Virus record (IMG/VR): IMGVR_UViG_3300044678_001927
Location: 1 to 34,571 of that record
DNA: 34,571 nt
Direction: 5' to 3' (one strand)
Source of the DNA: a virus
The position numbers and the translations under genes were made by a program. Shown here piece by piece: positions 7,309 through 14,459 of this stretch. A model generated the notes under the pieces. The model was not told where the DNA came from and made no database searches. It was given only the letters and a program-made list of their open reading frames with translations. Position 1 is the first letter of the stretch; the number at the start of each line of letters is the position of its first letter.

Positions 7309-8210
7309 CGCGAAAGCCTCATGTAGCGCTGCGTCTGGCTCCCCGGCGTCGGGACGTCGGGCGTCTCATCTTCCTGTGATCGAGTGATGAGGTCGATTCG
7401 GTCCCACGTCGTCTGCTTGATCTGCTCATACGACGTCGAGAGACGATCGACGAACTCAGCGGGCGCCGCTGGCCACTGTCGCGCGAGATGCAGCACCGTC
7501 GCCGATGCGTGCATCGGGACGAGCACGTCATCGGTCAGGATATCCTCGTCGAGGATGCCGCGAGCGGCGAGCGCGGGGACCATCACCATCCGCCAGGACG
7601 CTTGGATGGCTTCCTCGAGGGTGAGGTCAGATGACGACGCAATCTGCCGGACGACGGGGTAGGACTGCGTCAGTTCCGTCGGCGTCAGCGCCACCGACGT
7701 GATGCGGCGAACGACGCGAAACGGCTCGTCCCATTCGCGGACGATGCCGTCGACGGTGGCCCTGAAAAGGATGTATCCCGCGCCGGGCTCCGAGGTCTGT
7801 ATGGCGTCGAGCGCCACAGACACCGCAAAACCGCGCACAGTCGACGCGTTGCCGATGTCGCAGGGCAGGGGCTCCGCAAGCCACAGCGTGGCTAGGGTGC
7901 CGCCACGGGCCGCGACAACCACCACCGGCCGAGCGCTGGCCGAGTCGGTGACGAGATACCGTCGCCCGGCCACGATGGCGACCGACGCTGCGAGCGGGAT
8001 CCTGTCGTCGCCCTCGCTGCAGGCTCCCTGCGTCGTCGTCGACAGAGAATCAATCGTCGCCGCGACGTAGACGCCGTCTGCGTCAGGGTACTGCGACGAG
8101 ATGCGTCTCGCCGTGGCGACGGAAGGGACGCCAGTCGAGATTCCGACGTCGTCGGAGAGCCGAGGATAGCTCAAGATCGACTCGGTAGACCCGACTAGGA
8201 CGCGCTGCAT
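7305..8210 (-). CDS. Head-tail connector (adaptor) protein
   Basis: The protein has a beta-rich N-terminal half (residues 10-165) and a helical C-terminal half (about 190-285: DLTLEEAIQASWRMVMVPAL, then ILTDDVLVPMHASATVLHLA). The helical part resembles gp6/gp15-type adaptors that dock under the portal. Two starts are possible: GTG at 8219 lies inside a palindrome, while ATG at 8210 has an AGAG about 8 bases upstream, so 8210 is preferred (about 301 residues). The gene lies between the gp10-like joining gene and the tail terminator, where a connector is expected. The 240-base gap upstream, with an opposing small gene and an operator-like element, is unusual within this packed operon. Confidence 0.55.
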   Translation of the reverse strand: MQRVLVGSTESILSYPRLSDDVGISTGVPSVATARRISSQYPDADGVYVAATIDSLSTTTQGACSEGDDRIPLAASVAIVAGRRYLVTDSASARPVVVVAARGGTLATLWLAEPLPCDIGNASTVRGFAVSVALDAIQTSEPGAGYILFRATVDGIVREWDEPFRVVRRITSVALTPTELTQSYPVVRQIASSSDLTLEEAIQASWRMVMVPALAARGILDEDILTDDVLVPMHASATVLHLARQWPAAPAEFVDRLSTSYEQIKQTTWDRIDLITRSQEDETPDVPTPGSQTQRYMRLSR

Positions 8211-8213
8211 GGA

Positions 8214-8235
8214 CTGCACTCTATTGCAGTTGACA
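8214..8235. promoter_or_regulatory. Operator-like element, copy A: CTGCA-N6-TGCAG plus TTGACA
   Basis: A perfect inverted repeat CTGCA-CTCTAT-TGCAG (8214-8229) is directly followed by TTGACA (8230-8235). Nearly the same 22 bases occur at 31902-31923, and the palindrome alone at 31871-31886. Here the element overlaps the start region of the connector gene; on the leftward strand its loop contains AGAG, the likely ribosome-binding site. It could be a protein-binding operator, part of a promoter, or an RNA hairpin that hides the ribosome-binding site. No good -10 lies 16-18 bases from the TTGACA on the rightward strand. Confidence 0.5.
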
Positions 8236-8265
8236 GGAAAACGCCAGTGGGTGCAGACCTGTCAG

Positions 8266-8496
8266 ATGCGCCACGACCCAATCGCTAAGGCACACGCTCA
8301 GCTCGGCAAGGCCAGGCGTCGGCAGGAGTCTGCCGAGAGTGTCCTGGCCGAGACGCTGGCCGACCTCGAGGCTGCCCTATCAATCGTGTGTCGTCTGCCA
8401 GACTCTCCCGAGCGGACGGCGCTTTTCGAGGCACTCGAACGGCGAGCCCACGTGCTGCGTCACCCGAAGATTCGGGCCTTGCCAAGCAGCCGGTAG
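8266..8496 (+). CDS. Small helical protein on the opposite strand within the virion operon
   Basis: A 76-residue frame (ATG 8266) read rightward inside a leftward block. The sequence begins MRHDPIAKAHAQLGKARRRQ and has a long amphipathic helix rich in Ala, Glu and Arg, ending LERRAHVLRHPKIRALPSSR. Third codon positions are mostly G or C and no leftward frame is convincing here, so it is likely coding. It overlaps the 3' end of the gp10-like gene by 37 bases, tail to tail. It may be an independently expressed accessory gene (a moron). I do not recognise a family. A longer start at 8209 is open but would run through the operator-like element. Confidence 0.5.
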   Translation: MRHDPIAKAHAQLGKARRRQESAESVLAETLADLEAALSIVCRLPDSPERTALFEALERRAHVLRHPKIRALPSSR

Positions 8497-8945
8497 AGCT
8501 CGGCCTCTTGCTCTTTGGTCAACCCCATGAACGGACGCGCGGGCATGCCGATGCCGTGATGGATCCAATATCCGAGCACGTTGTGCGGCGGGCCGCGCTC
8601 GCCGGTTTTCTTCATCTTTTTGTTCTTTGCGACGACTTGTGGCGACGTGCCGTTGTCGGGTGCAATCGTCACCTTGACGTAGTCGGCGGCGGTGACAGTG
8701 TCTCGCACCTTGACGCTGTTGAGCAGGCCACCGGTGAGACGGAGATCGACCTTCTGGTCTTCGCCCATCGCCTGCAGCGTCTTACGGTAGCTGTCACTGT
8801 AGGCGGCAAACGCGTTCCCCGTCGTCGACTTGCCTTGAGCTGTCCGCAGCAAGATCGCGCCGGGGACGAACGCGCTGATCACCTTTGCCGCTTTCGCGGC
8901 GTCAAACTTGACTGGTGTCCCGCTCCGCTTGGTCGTGATGCCCAC
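8460..8945 (-). CDS. HK97 gp10-like / virion morphogenesis head-tail joining protein
   Basis: A 161-residue basic protein, GTG start at 8945 five bases after the previous stop. The C-terminus reads IHHGIGMPARPFMGLTKEQE, a pattern (a basic segment, then PARPFxGL followed by an acidic helix) typical of gp10-like and gpG/Mu-type virion morphogenesis proteins. The middle has the strands LRLTGGLLNSVKVRDTV and VKVTIAPDNGTSPQVVAKNK. It lies between the head morphogenesis gene and the connector, as expected for a neck component. A perfect hairpin CCCGAA-GA-TTCGGG (8463-8476) overlaps its last codons but has no T-run. Confidence 0.65.
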   Translation of the reverse strand: MGITTKRSGTPVKFDAAKAAKVISAFVPGAILLRTAQGKSTTGNAFAAYSDSYRKTLQAMGEDQKVDLRLTGGLLNSVKVRDTVTAADYVKVTIAPDNGTSPQVVAKNKKMKKTGERGPPHNVLGYWIHHGIGMPARPFMGLTKEQEAELYRLLGKARIFG

Positions 8946-8949
8946 GGTG

Positions 8950-9762
8950 TCACCTCATGATGGCCATCGTCTCGACGTCGATAATCAGCCTCGACCCGTC
9001 GGGGCGATAAATATCTATCCCCTCTCGCACGGCGGTCTCTACCGTCGTCGGTGCCCATGAATGTCTACAGTTAAAGCCTCCGCAGTAGTCCTCGACCGGA
9101 AGGCCCTGGCCGTTGTCGAGGCGCGCGGGATCGGTGACGGCCTTGCCGACCCATGCCTTGCAGAAATCGCGGTTCTTGTCGTCGCGGGGGCCGACGTAGA
9201 CGTAGATGAGATCAAGCTCCGCCTCGACCTCGCGAGCGGCACTGACAACGGCGCGTCGACCGACGGCCATGATCGCAGAATCGACCGCCGCGCTTGCTCG
9301 AAGGTACGTCGTCGCAAGCCGTTGGCGCACTGCCTCGACGACGTCGGCAAGGCTCCCGCCGCTTGCGATGCCGCGCGCCACCGCTTCTCTCATCTCTGGG
9401 ATTGCCGACTTGAACGTCTTGACCACGTCGCCGGTCTGGCCGTTTACGATCTGGTCAAGCTCTTTGCGCGCGTCGAGCGGTAGCGTCTCAGGCGGTGCGC
9501 CGAGCACAGCAGAAACAGCCTCGATAGCGCGTTGCCCGACGACGCCAGTGAGCCGCTCGCCCTCTTGCTCGAGGCGGCTCCGTACTTGCGCCAGTACAGC
9601 GGCTGAGGTCTGTGCCTGTCGACGGACGAGCGAATCCTCGCCGGGGAGCGTGTCGAGCGACAAGAGGATACGCAGAAGATCGCGTTCAAGAGCAGCCTCC
9701 AATCGCCGCAGGTCTTCCACTGCAGCATCGGCAACGACCCCGGCGGCGGCGGCACCGCTCAT
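8950..9762 (-). CDS. Head morphogenesis protein, SPP1 gp7 / Mu gpF-like
   Basis: A 270-residue protein directly after, and overlapping by ATGA, the portal gene. The first 110 residues are long helices (EDLRRLEAALERDLLRILLS). The C-terminal part carries the family's mark: RDDKNRDFCKAWVGKAVTDP, then LPVEDYCGGFNCRHSWAPTT, with the Cys and His residues conserved in SPP1 gp7-like minor head proteins. These proteins bind the portal and are packaged in small numbers, affecting DNA ejection and head assembly. The short C-terminal tail (YRPDGSRLIIDVETMAIMR) is also usual. The match in both position and motif makes this a good call. Confidence 0.8.
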   Translation of the reverse strand: MSGAAAAGVVADAAVEDLRRLEAALERDLLRILLSLDTLPGEDSLVRRQAQTSAAVLAQVRSRLEQEGERLTGVVGQRAIEAVSAVLGAPPETLPLDARKELDQIVNGQTGDVVKTFKSAIPEMREAVARGIASGGSLADVVEAVRQRLATTYLRASAAVDSAIMAVGRRAVVSAAREVEAELDLIYVYVGPRDDKNRDFCKAWVGKAVTDPARLDNGQGLPVEDYCGGFNCRHSWAPTTVETAVREGIDIYRPDGSRLIIDVETMAIMR

Positions 9763-11270
9763 TGCTCAGTCGTCTCCCGTGGCGACGTGAACGGCGACCC
9801 TGCCAGCGCGCCGGGCAGGCTCGCGATCGTGGTCCGCGTCTGGCCTAGGTAGGCATCGGCTTCTGCACGGTCCGCCGAGAGACCGAGCATCACGCGAGCG
9901 TCGGCGTCGTCGATGATGCCAGCCGCTTTGAGCGCCAAGACGCGATCGGTCTTCTCGGTATCCGCCTCGTATGCCTTGCCCTTGGACAACTTGCAGCGCG
10001 GATCGACGTCGCCGAAGTCGGCGGGGGCGTCAGGGTCGAAGAGCTGCAGCACGTCGACGACGATCGGCAACAGTTGGCGTTCTTCGAAGTCGACGAAGAC
10101 GGGGCGCATCTCGGCGATACGCTGGTCATGTGGCGCATTAGCGATCATGCGAGACACACCCGATTGTGCCGCGCCGGGCTCGACGGCGTAGGCGTCGGGG
10201 CTGTTGCCGCGGCTGACGCCCAGCTCCTGCAGGTCTCGCGTCGCGCTGGCCTCGATGGCGGCATGGTCCGCGCCGGCAGTCTGAGCCTGGAGCGTCTCGC
10301 CGGAGCCGATCTGGAGCACGACCCCAGGACCGCCGACCAACTCCGACGTCTCTCGCACGGTGCCCGAATAGACCCACGTCGCGTGGGCCTGCATATCGAT
10401 CACGTGCTGGCGATTGGAGCGCGCCACGTTGAGCGCGTCGACGTTGACCGACACATCCCTATCCGGGTCAGGCCAAAGTCCGCTGGAAGCCGCCTCAGTT
10501 CGCAAGAACGCTACCGGCAAGCGCCCCTCGTAGGCCTCCGACGCCGTCGCCACCTTGCCATCCTCGCTCACACGTCGATGTGACCATGGCCCAAACGACA
10601 CGATCGCTCCCAGCTCGTCTTCGACGACGGGACGTGACCAGCACCACCAAAGCGGCGACGTGCTGCCCGACGGCGAAGCCTGCCGCAAGGCGACAAAAAG
10701 CACCGCGTCATGACTGTCAGGTGCCGACGGGTGCACGATCGTGACGACGTCGTGGCCCCAATACAGGTGCGCCACGGCGTGGCCCTCGTCGTCGGAGCCG
10801 ACACGTTGCCAACCGCAGACGACGGCGACGGCTCGAGCCCCAGCCGCGCATCGGCGCTCGGCTTCCGGCATTAGCACGTCGAGGCCCATTGTCCGGATCG
10901 CCTCTGCAAACTCGACGGCTCGCACGTCGGCGACGTCGAGGGGCTCGCCAGATTCATCCTCGAGGTACCGTTGCGCAGGCTCAGCGTAGACTCCAGAATC
11001 CTGCCTCGCAAAGAATCTGAGCCAGTTGACAGGGTCAGGGCGCAGCGATTGATGCGTTTTTGGGTAGGCCGCTTTCAGCGCGTCTCGGACGACGCCGATC
11101 TGGTCACCCGAGTAGCGTACCGCGATCCCTTTGACGACGCGGTCGTAGTCTGCCGCCCGCTGGCGACGTCCGGCGTCGAGCAGCGCCGTGAGCTGGTCCG
11201 GCGTCCAGGCCCCCGCCTGGTCTCGGATCTGGGTGACGATTGCGTCGCTTGCGCTGTTGACATTGAGCAT
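9759..11270 (-). CDS. Portal protein
   Basis: A 503-residue protein located after the terminase genes and before the gp7-like gene. It shows the usual portal layout: an alpha/beta N-terminal clip and wing region (DPVNWLRFFARQDSGVYAEP), a strand-rich core (WQRVGSDDEGHAVAHLYWGH, SRPVVEDELGAIVSFGPWSH), a helical stem region around residues 285-310 (DVSVNVDALNVARSNRQHVI), then ERQLLPIVVDVLQLFD and a C-terminal crown. The dodecameric portal forms the DNA channel at the head vertex and docks terminase. Length is normal for SPP1 gp6-type portals. The start ATG at 11270 lies 60 bases after the small 11330 gene. No odd truncation is seen. Confidence 0.8.
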   Translation of the reverse strand: MLNVNSASDAIVTQIRDQAGAWTPDQLTALLDAGRRQRAADYDRVVKGIAVRYSGDQIGVVRDALKAAYPKTHQSLRPDPVNWLRFFARQDSGVYAEPAQRYLEDESGEPLDVADVRAVEFAEAIRTMGLDVLMPEAERRCAAGARAVAVVCGWQRVGSDDEGHAVAHLYWGHDVVTIVHPSAPDSHDAVLFVALRQASPSGSTSPLWWCWSRPVVEDELGAIVSFGPWSHRRVSEDGKVATASEAYEGRLPVAFLRTEAASSGLWPDPDRDVSVNVDALNVARSNRQHVIDMQAHATWVYSGTVRETSELVGGPGVVLQIGSGETLQAQTAGADHAAIEASATRDLQELGVSRGNSPDAYAVEPGAAQSGVSRMIANAPHDQRIAEMRPVFVDFEERQLLPIVVDVLQLFDPDAPADFGDVDPRCKLSKGKAYEADTEKTDRVLALKAAGIIDDADARVMLGLSADRAEADAYLGQTRTTIASLPGALAGSPFTSPRETTEQ

Positions 11271-11329
11271 GCCGATAGCCTAGCGCGACGTGTCGCGAGT
11301 GCATAGCAGTCCTGGAGGTTCCCCCGAAT

Positions 11330-11707
11330 CTACGCGTGATAGCCGTAGCGAAGCTCCCACCCGTTCGCCAGCGCAATGATTTCAACTCTGAAACACCCAA
11401 ACGAGCTGCCCTCTTCCGCCCACCGCACGATGCTGGAGTGACTGGGCGGGATTGCGGCGATCCAATCCACGTCGTCTTGAGATGCAATGTCCCACGTCTT
11501 AAAAAATTCCGGAGCCTCGCAGTGACGCCAGACAAAGATCGTGGGTGCTCCGCATACGGCGTCCATGCTGGCTCGATACTTGTCCAGCCAGACCGACGCA
11601 TCCTCAAGAGCAGCCTGCCGTTTGGCTACCTTTGACGGGTGCGACCAACACCAATCTGCGTGGCCAAAAAACTCGAAATCTTTGAGGCAATCCTCGCAAG
11701 CGCGCAT
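11330..11707 (-). CDS. Small zinc-finger-like protein between terminase and portal
   Basis: A 125-residue protein starting MRACEDCLKDFEFFGHADWC. The spacing CxxC, then H, then WCWSH suggests a zinc-binding N-terminus (Cys4, Cys7, then His and Cys near 16-24). The rest is alpha/beta with Trp-rich pieces (IFVWRHCEAPEFFKTWDIAS, DDVDWIAAIPPSHSSIVRWA). It is less GC-rich than its neighbours and has gaps on both sides (9 bases before, 59 after), unlike the overlapping genes around it, so it may be an inserted accessory gene. I recognise no family and assign no function; a small HNH-type or regulatory role would be speculation. Confidence 0.65.
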   Translation of the reverse strand: MRACEDCLKDFEFFGHADWCWSHPSKVAKRQAALEDASVWLDKYRASMDAVCGAPTIFVWRHCEAPEFFKTWDIASQDDVDWIAAIPPSHSSIVRWAEEGSSFGCFRVEIIALANGWELRYGYHA

Positions 11708-11716
11708 ATTCGCACC

Positions 11717-13015
11717 CTACGCCACCGGCCCCCACTCGTCTACGACCGGCGCATACGTCGACGTGGTCTGTGCCCGTCGGTGCACGGGGAACAGTCGGTG
11801 GCACACGTACCCGAGCGCATCGAGGATATGGCTCACGTCGAGGTTACCGGTCTTCTTTTCTGGCTCGCCGTTGGCGTCGAGGGCTTGTGTTTCGAGTGCC
11901 CTCGCGAGTGTCGGGCATGCCTCGACGTCGACGGAGAGACGCCGGTCCCGAAAAAGCACGTTGAGGGTGTTGACGCGCTCCATGATCGGCGGGTTTCTCG
12001 TCGGTGGGTCCGGGCGAAACCCGGCCTGCAAAAGCAGGTGCACGTCCGACAGCGTCGACGTCGTGTGGAGACTTTGTCCGCTCGCGTCGGGATAGGCGCG
12101 AATCCGCATCGCATGAACGTCCTCTCGCGAGCGACCGAGCCGGCGCATGATCGCCTGAGCCGTCCTCTCGGCATGCTCGTCTGTCGTCGTGCCGCCCTGT
12201 TTGATTACTTCGCCCACGACGTGGATGCGGCGGTTGACGTCGTCGACCTCGGCGATGACCCATTGCATGTTGCGCACGTTGAAGTCGCAGCCGATGGCGA
12301 TGCGACCCGATTTCACGACGGAGACGCCGTTGATGCGCCGATCGAATCGGGAGTAGACGCGGCCGCCGCGCGCCGTGCGGATCCCCTCGAGTTTCTCTTT
12401 GATGGCCTCATCGGTGCCGAGCCTCGATGCCGATTCGTCGACGTAGGACGCTGGGAGAAACGGGTTGTCCTGTGTCCTGATCACATACTGTCTCGTCGTC
12501 GGAGACGGGTTCGCCAAGACCGCCTCCCACGCTGGCCCGTAGCCCTCGGGTGTCCCCGTCAGCAGAATCTCCAATGCGTCTCCGACGCGGACGCGCTGCA
12601 TCGCCGGGATCAGCGACTCAGGATCGCAGAGCTCCCATTCGTCTGCCCACAGGCCGATCGCGTTGATGCCCTCGACTGCCCTCGGCTTGTCAAGTGAGCG
12701 GCACCACAACTCGAAACGCTTGCTCTTGCCGATCTCAAAAATATGATCGCTCACCCACCGTCGATAGGGCAGCCCCCACAGATCGCAGTAGCGGATGATC
12801 GCCGCTTCCATGACGTCGACGACGCTACGATAACTCGGCTCCGTCGCGAGGATTGGCCCGAGGTGTCCAGCGCGCAAGCCGAGGTCGACTGCCCACGCAA
12901 CGCCCACCGACGTCTTGCCACTTCCATAGCCGCCCGAAACGACGCGGATCCCAGGGGCACGATCGGCAAGCACTTCGAGGTGACGCTTGCCAAACGTCGC
13001 GAGCCCGCGTTTCAC
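11717..13015 (-). CDS. terL: Terminase large subunit (packaging ATPase-nuclease)
   Basis: A 432-residue motor protein. Walker A is GGYGSGKT (residues 28-35), Walker B is GLWADEWE with Asp125-Glu126, and the coupling motif is LLTGTP (151-156). The RNase H-like nuclease half has IGCDFNV (Asp244), the motif AYPDASG (Asp310) and SHILDALGYV (Asp399). It cuts concatemers and pumps DNA into the prohead through the portal. Length is normal for the family. GTG at 13015 overlaps the small subunit's stop. The C-terminal 25 residues are a Thr/Pro-rich tail. All key residues are present, so the enzyme should be active. Confidence 0.92.
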   Translation of the reverse strand: MKRGLATFGKRHLEVLADRAPGIRVVSGGYGSGKTSVGVAWAVDLGLRAGHLGPILATEPSYRSVVDVMEAAIIRYCDLWGLPYRRWVSDHIFEIGKSKRFELWCRSLDKPRAVEGINAIGLWADEWELCDPESLIPAMQRVRVGDALEILLTGTPEGYGPAWEAVLANPSPTTRQYVIRTQDNPFLPASYVDESASRLGTDEAIKEKLEGIRTARGGRVYSRFDRRINGVSVVKSGRIAIGCDFNVRNMQWVIAEVDDVNRRIHVVGEVIKQGGTTTDEHAERTAQAIMRRLGRSREDVHAMRIRAYPDASGQSLHTTSTLSDVHLLLQAGFRPDPPTRNPPIMERVNTLNVLFRDRRLSVDVEACPTLARALETQALDANGEPEKKTGNLDVSHILDALGYVCHRLFPVHRRAQTTSTYAPVVDEWGPVA

Positions 13016-13476
13016 TTCAAAATCGCAGGTGCGAAGTCGACGGTATCGACGGAGCTATCTGGCGGCGGGATCGTCTTGCCCGGTGGCCCGTAGCGTGCTG
13101 GGTCGAGTGCGGCGAGCATCGCGAGGATGGCGCCACGGTCGCCGCTCTCTGCGAGCTCACGGAGCTGGCGCTCGAGGTCGGCGACGGTGACGACGGTATC
13201 GTCCAGATCTTCCGCCTCCCATTTAGCGTGAGGCGCCAGGGCATGACCGAGAAGGTTCTTTCGGCACGCGTGGCGGAGCTCTGGCGCCGCATCGGCGACG
13301 AGGTTGATCACGCTGTCTGGCACGTCAGCACCGCGAGGCACGGCCAGCGACGGATCACCCATGCCGATCGCATATTCGGCACGAAGGATGTCGTCGACGG
13401 CGTGGCGCAACCAGCCGGGCAGGTTCTTGCGCCCCGCCTGCTTGCCGCTGTTGGGCTTGCGGGGGTAATTGGTCAT
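13012..13476 (-). CDS. terS: Terminase small subunit (DNA recognition), probable
   Basis: Starting at ATG 13476 (MTNYPRKPNSGKQAGRKNLP) the protein has 154 residues; a longer open frame to 13656 would run through a terminator and repeats and is rejected. It has a basic start, a helical body (LRHAVDDILRAEYAIGMGDP, NLVADAAPELRHACRKNLLG), a coiled-coil oligomerisation segment (VADLERQLRELAESGDRGAI) and a terminal tail (PPGKTIPPPDSSVDTVDFAP). Position before the large subunit and the helical plan support TerS, which binds the pac or cos site. Sequence similarity within this family is low, so identity rests on context. It is the first gene of the leftward virion block in this part. Confidence 0.7.
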   Translation of the reverse strand: MTNYPRKPNSGKQAGRKNLPGWLRHAVDDILRAEYAIGMGDPSLAVPRGADVPDSVINLVADAAPELRHACRKNLLGHALAPHAKWEAEDLDDTVVTVADLERQLRELAESGDRGAILAMLAALDPARYGPPGKTIPPPDSSVDTVDFAPAILK

Positions 13477-13502
13477 ACGCGACGAGCATGCCATTTTGGC
13501 AC

Positions 13503-13530
13503 GAAAAAACAAACCCCCCTGTGAGGGGGG
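13503..13530 (-). terminator. Leftward intrinsic terminator directly upstream of terminase small subunit
   Basis: On the leftward strand, CCCCCC-TCACA-GGGGGG (13530-13514; two extra Cs precede it) is followed by TTTGTTTTTT (13513-13504). It ends 27 bases before the terS start. Leftward transcripts from further upstream would stop here unless antiterminated, so it looks like an insulator or an attenuator for late genes. Confidence 0.75.
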
Positions 13531-13532
13531 GG

Positions 13533-13740
13533 TCGCCTTGCACGCAAAGTCAAGCACACTCTGCAAATCAGCAATCCCATCGGAACGCCCACCCCTGATC
13601 TGCCCGCAGATCTGGCATTGCAAAGCCACGAAACACGCCAGATCAGGCCGCGCCATTACGATGGATCAGATCACAGATCAGATCACAGATCTGCCCTGAT
13701 CCGGCTTTGCAACGCGGAGATCCACAAAACAAGCACGGTG
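13533..13740. other. Repeat-dense intergenic control region (candidate origin, pac or operator cluster)
   Basis: No gene is supported in 13477-13817. Visible elements: ten GATC sites between 13597 and 13722; two perfect tandem copies of GATCAGATCACA (13664-13687); a palindrome GATCTGC-CC-GCAGATC (13597-13612); an inverted pair GATCTGGC/GCCAGATC (13609-13616, 13637-13644); and TTGCAAAGCC (13618-13627) with its exact reverse complement GGCTTTGCAA (13703-13712). A third TTGCAAAGC lies inside the promoter at 13744-13771. Adjacent to terminase and between opposing transcription units, this could be a packaging site, replication origin or regulator-binding region. Confidence 0.55.
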
Positions 13741-13743
13741 CGC

Positions 13744-13771
13744 TTGACATTGTTTGCAAAGCGTGTAGAAT
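13744..13771 (+). promoter_or_regulatory. Sigma70-type promoter with palindromic operator in spacer
   Basis: TTGACA (13744-13749) and TAGAAT (13766-13771) with a 16-base spacer. The spacer contains the palindrome TTTGCAAA (13753-13760), part of the TTGCAAAGC element that recurs upstream. It reads into the rightward gene at 13818 and its followers. A regulator binding the palindrome would block RNA polymerase directly. Confidence 0.75.
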
Positions 13772-13817
13772 CAACTCACGGCGCCGCAATCAAGCGAGCC
13801 GAATGGGAGAAGAGACA

Positions 13818-14102
13818 ATGACCACCGCCACCGCCGCCACCAAGTTTGTCGTCGTCAGCTCCGCCGCCTGCATGCCCAATTCGTGCTGGGGTGTGTACAA
13901 GCGCGTTGGCGTGCTCGAGGTCGCGGCCGACGTCGACGAGCGCCGCCTCACGATCGACGTCCGCCGCAAGGGCGTCCGACGCGTCGTCGCGACGTGGGAA
14001 AAACTGAACGTCGGCCACACGGCGCGGTGCGCCTACCAGCGCGCTCTGGCAGAGGCTCGCGAGATGGCCGCGTCGCTGAACGCCGCCCGCGCTGCAGCCT
14101 GA
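13818..14102 (+). CDS. Small protein, 94 aa, first gene of early operon
   Basis: ATG at 13818 follows GGGAGAAGAG, a good ribosome-binding site, and lies 47 bases after a strong promoter. The protein (MTTATAATKFVVVSSAACMP) has a beta-rich first half with strands KFVVVSSAA, CWGVYKRVGVLEVA and RRLTIDVRRKGVRRVVATWE, then an Ala-rich C-terminal helix with Cys90s-type end (ARCAYQRALAEAREMAASLN). It is basic and has no signal peptide. A small single-domain early phage protein, perhaps acting on a host target; no family is recognised. Its neighbour at 14173 is 70 bases away with its own ribosome-binding site. Confidence 0.7.
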   Translation: MTTATAATKFVVVSSAACMPNSCWGVYKRVGVLEVAADVDERRLTIDVRRKGVRRVVATWEKLNVGHTARCAYQRALAEAREMAASLNAARAAA

Positions 14103-14172
14103 TCGCCCACCCCCACAACTTGCCAAGCACCGCCCGGTCTAGAGCCCGGGCTTCTGGCGTCGGAGGAACACC

Positions 14173-14412
14173 ATGTACGAGCCAAATTGGTCAGATCGAC
14201 ACCCAAACTGGGACTACGAATACGCCGCGAGCGTTGAGCGCGATCTCGACGAGCAAATATACGTGGACCCAGAAGAAGAAAATTGGTGGGATCGGGCGCT
14301 CGCCGCCTACGCAGACGGCCCGCCAATCGTCGCCCCGACGTGTGCCTACCTGGACAGTGACCTCAGCCGAGACGAGCTCGAGGACCTGCTGTGCTGCCTG
14401 TACGGCCTGTGA
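14173..14412 (+). CDS. Acidic small protein, 79 aa
   Basis: Preceded by GGAGGAACACC, a strong ribosome-binding site. The sequence is strongly acidic and rich in Trp and Tyr: MYEPNWSDRHPNWDYEYAAS, then DEQIYVDPEEENWWDRALAA and a C-terminal LSRDELEDLLCCLYGL. Small acidic early phage proteins can be DNA mimics or inhibitors of host DNA-binding proteins, but that is an inference from charge alone. No membrane segment. It may be cotranscribed with the 13818 gene. Confidence 0.7.
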   Translation: MYEPNWSDRHPNWDYEYAASVERDLDEQIYVDPEEENWWDRALAAYADGPPIVAPTCAYLDSDLSRDELEDLLCCLYGL

Positions 14413-14452
14413 GCAATCGTAAGCAATCGTGCGCAATCGTAAGCAATAGGAG
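14413..14452 (+). repeat. Four tandem 10-bp repeats, GCAATCGTAA type
   Basis: Units starting at 14413, 14423, 14433 and 14443 read GCAATCGTAA, GCAATCGTGC, GCAATCGTAA and GCAATAGGAG. They begin directly after the stop of the 14173 gene and end in the ribosome-binding site of the lipoprotein gene. The period is close to one helical turn, so they could be a binding array (iteron-like) or a slippage product that tunes translation. Confidence 0.75.
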
Positions 14453-14459
14453 TGTCAGT

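Noticed and set aside
13477-13656. Upstream extension of terS to 13656
   Set aside because: Would translate through the C-rich terminator and repeat region; ATG 13476 gives a standard-size protein.
13533-13740. CRISPR array in the repeat region
   Set aside because: Only two tandem 12-mers and scattered GATC words; no regular repeat-spacer pattern of CRISPR length.
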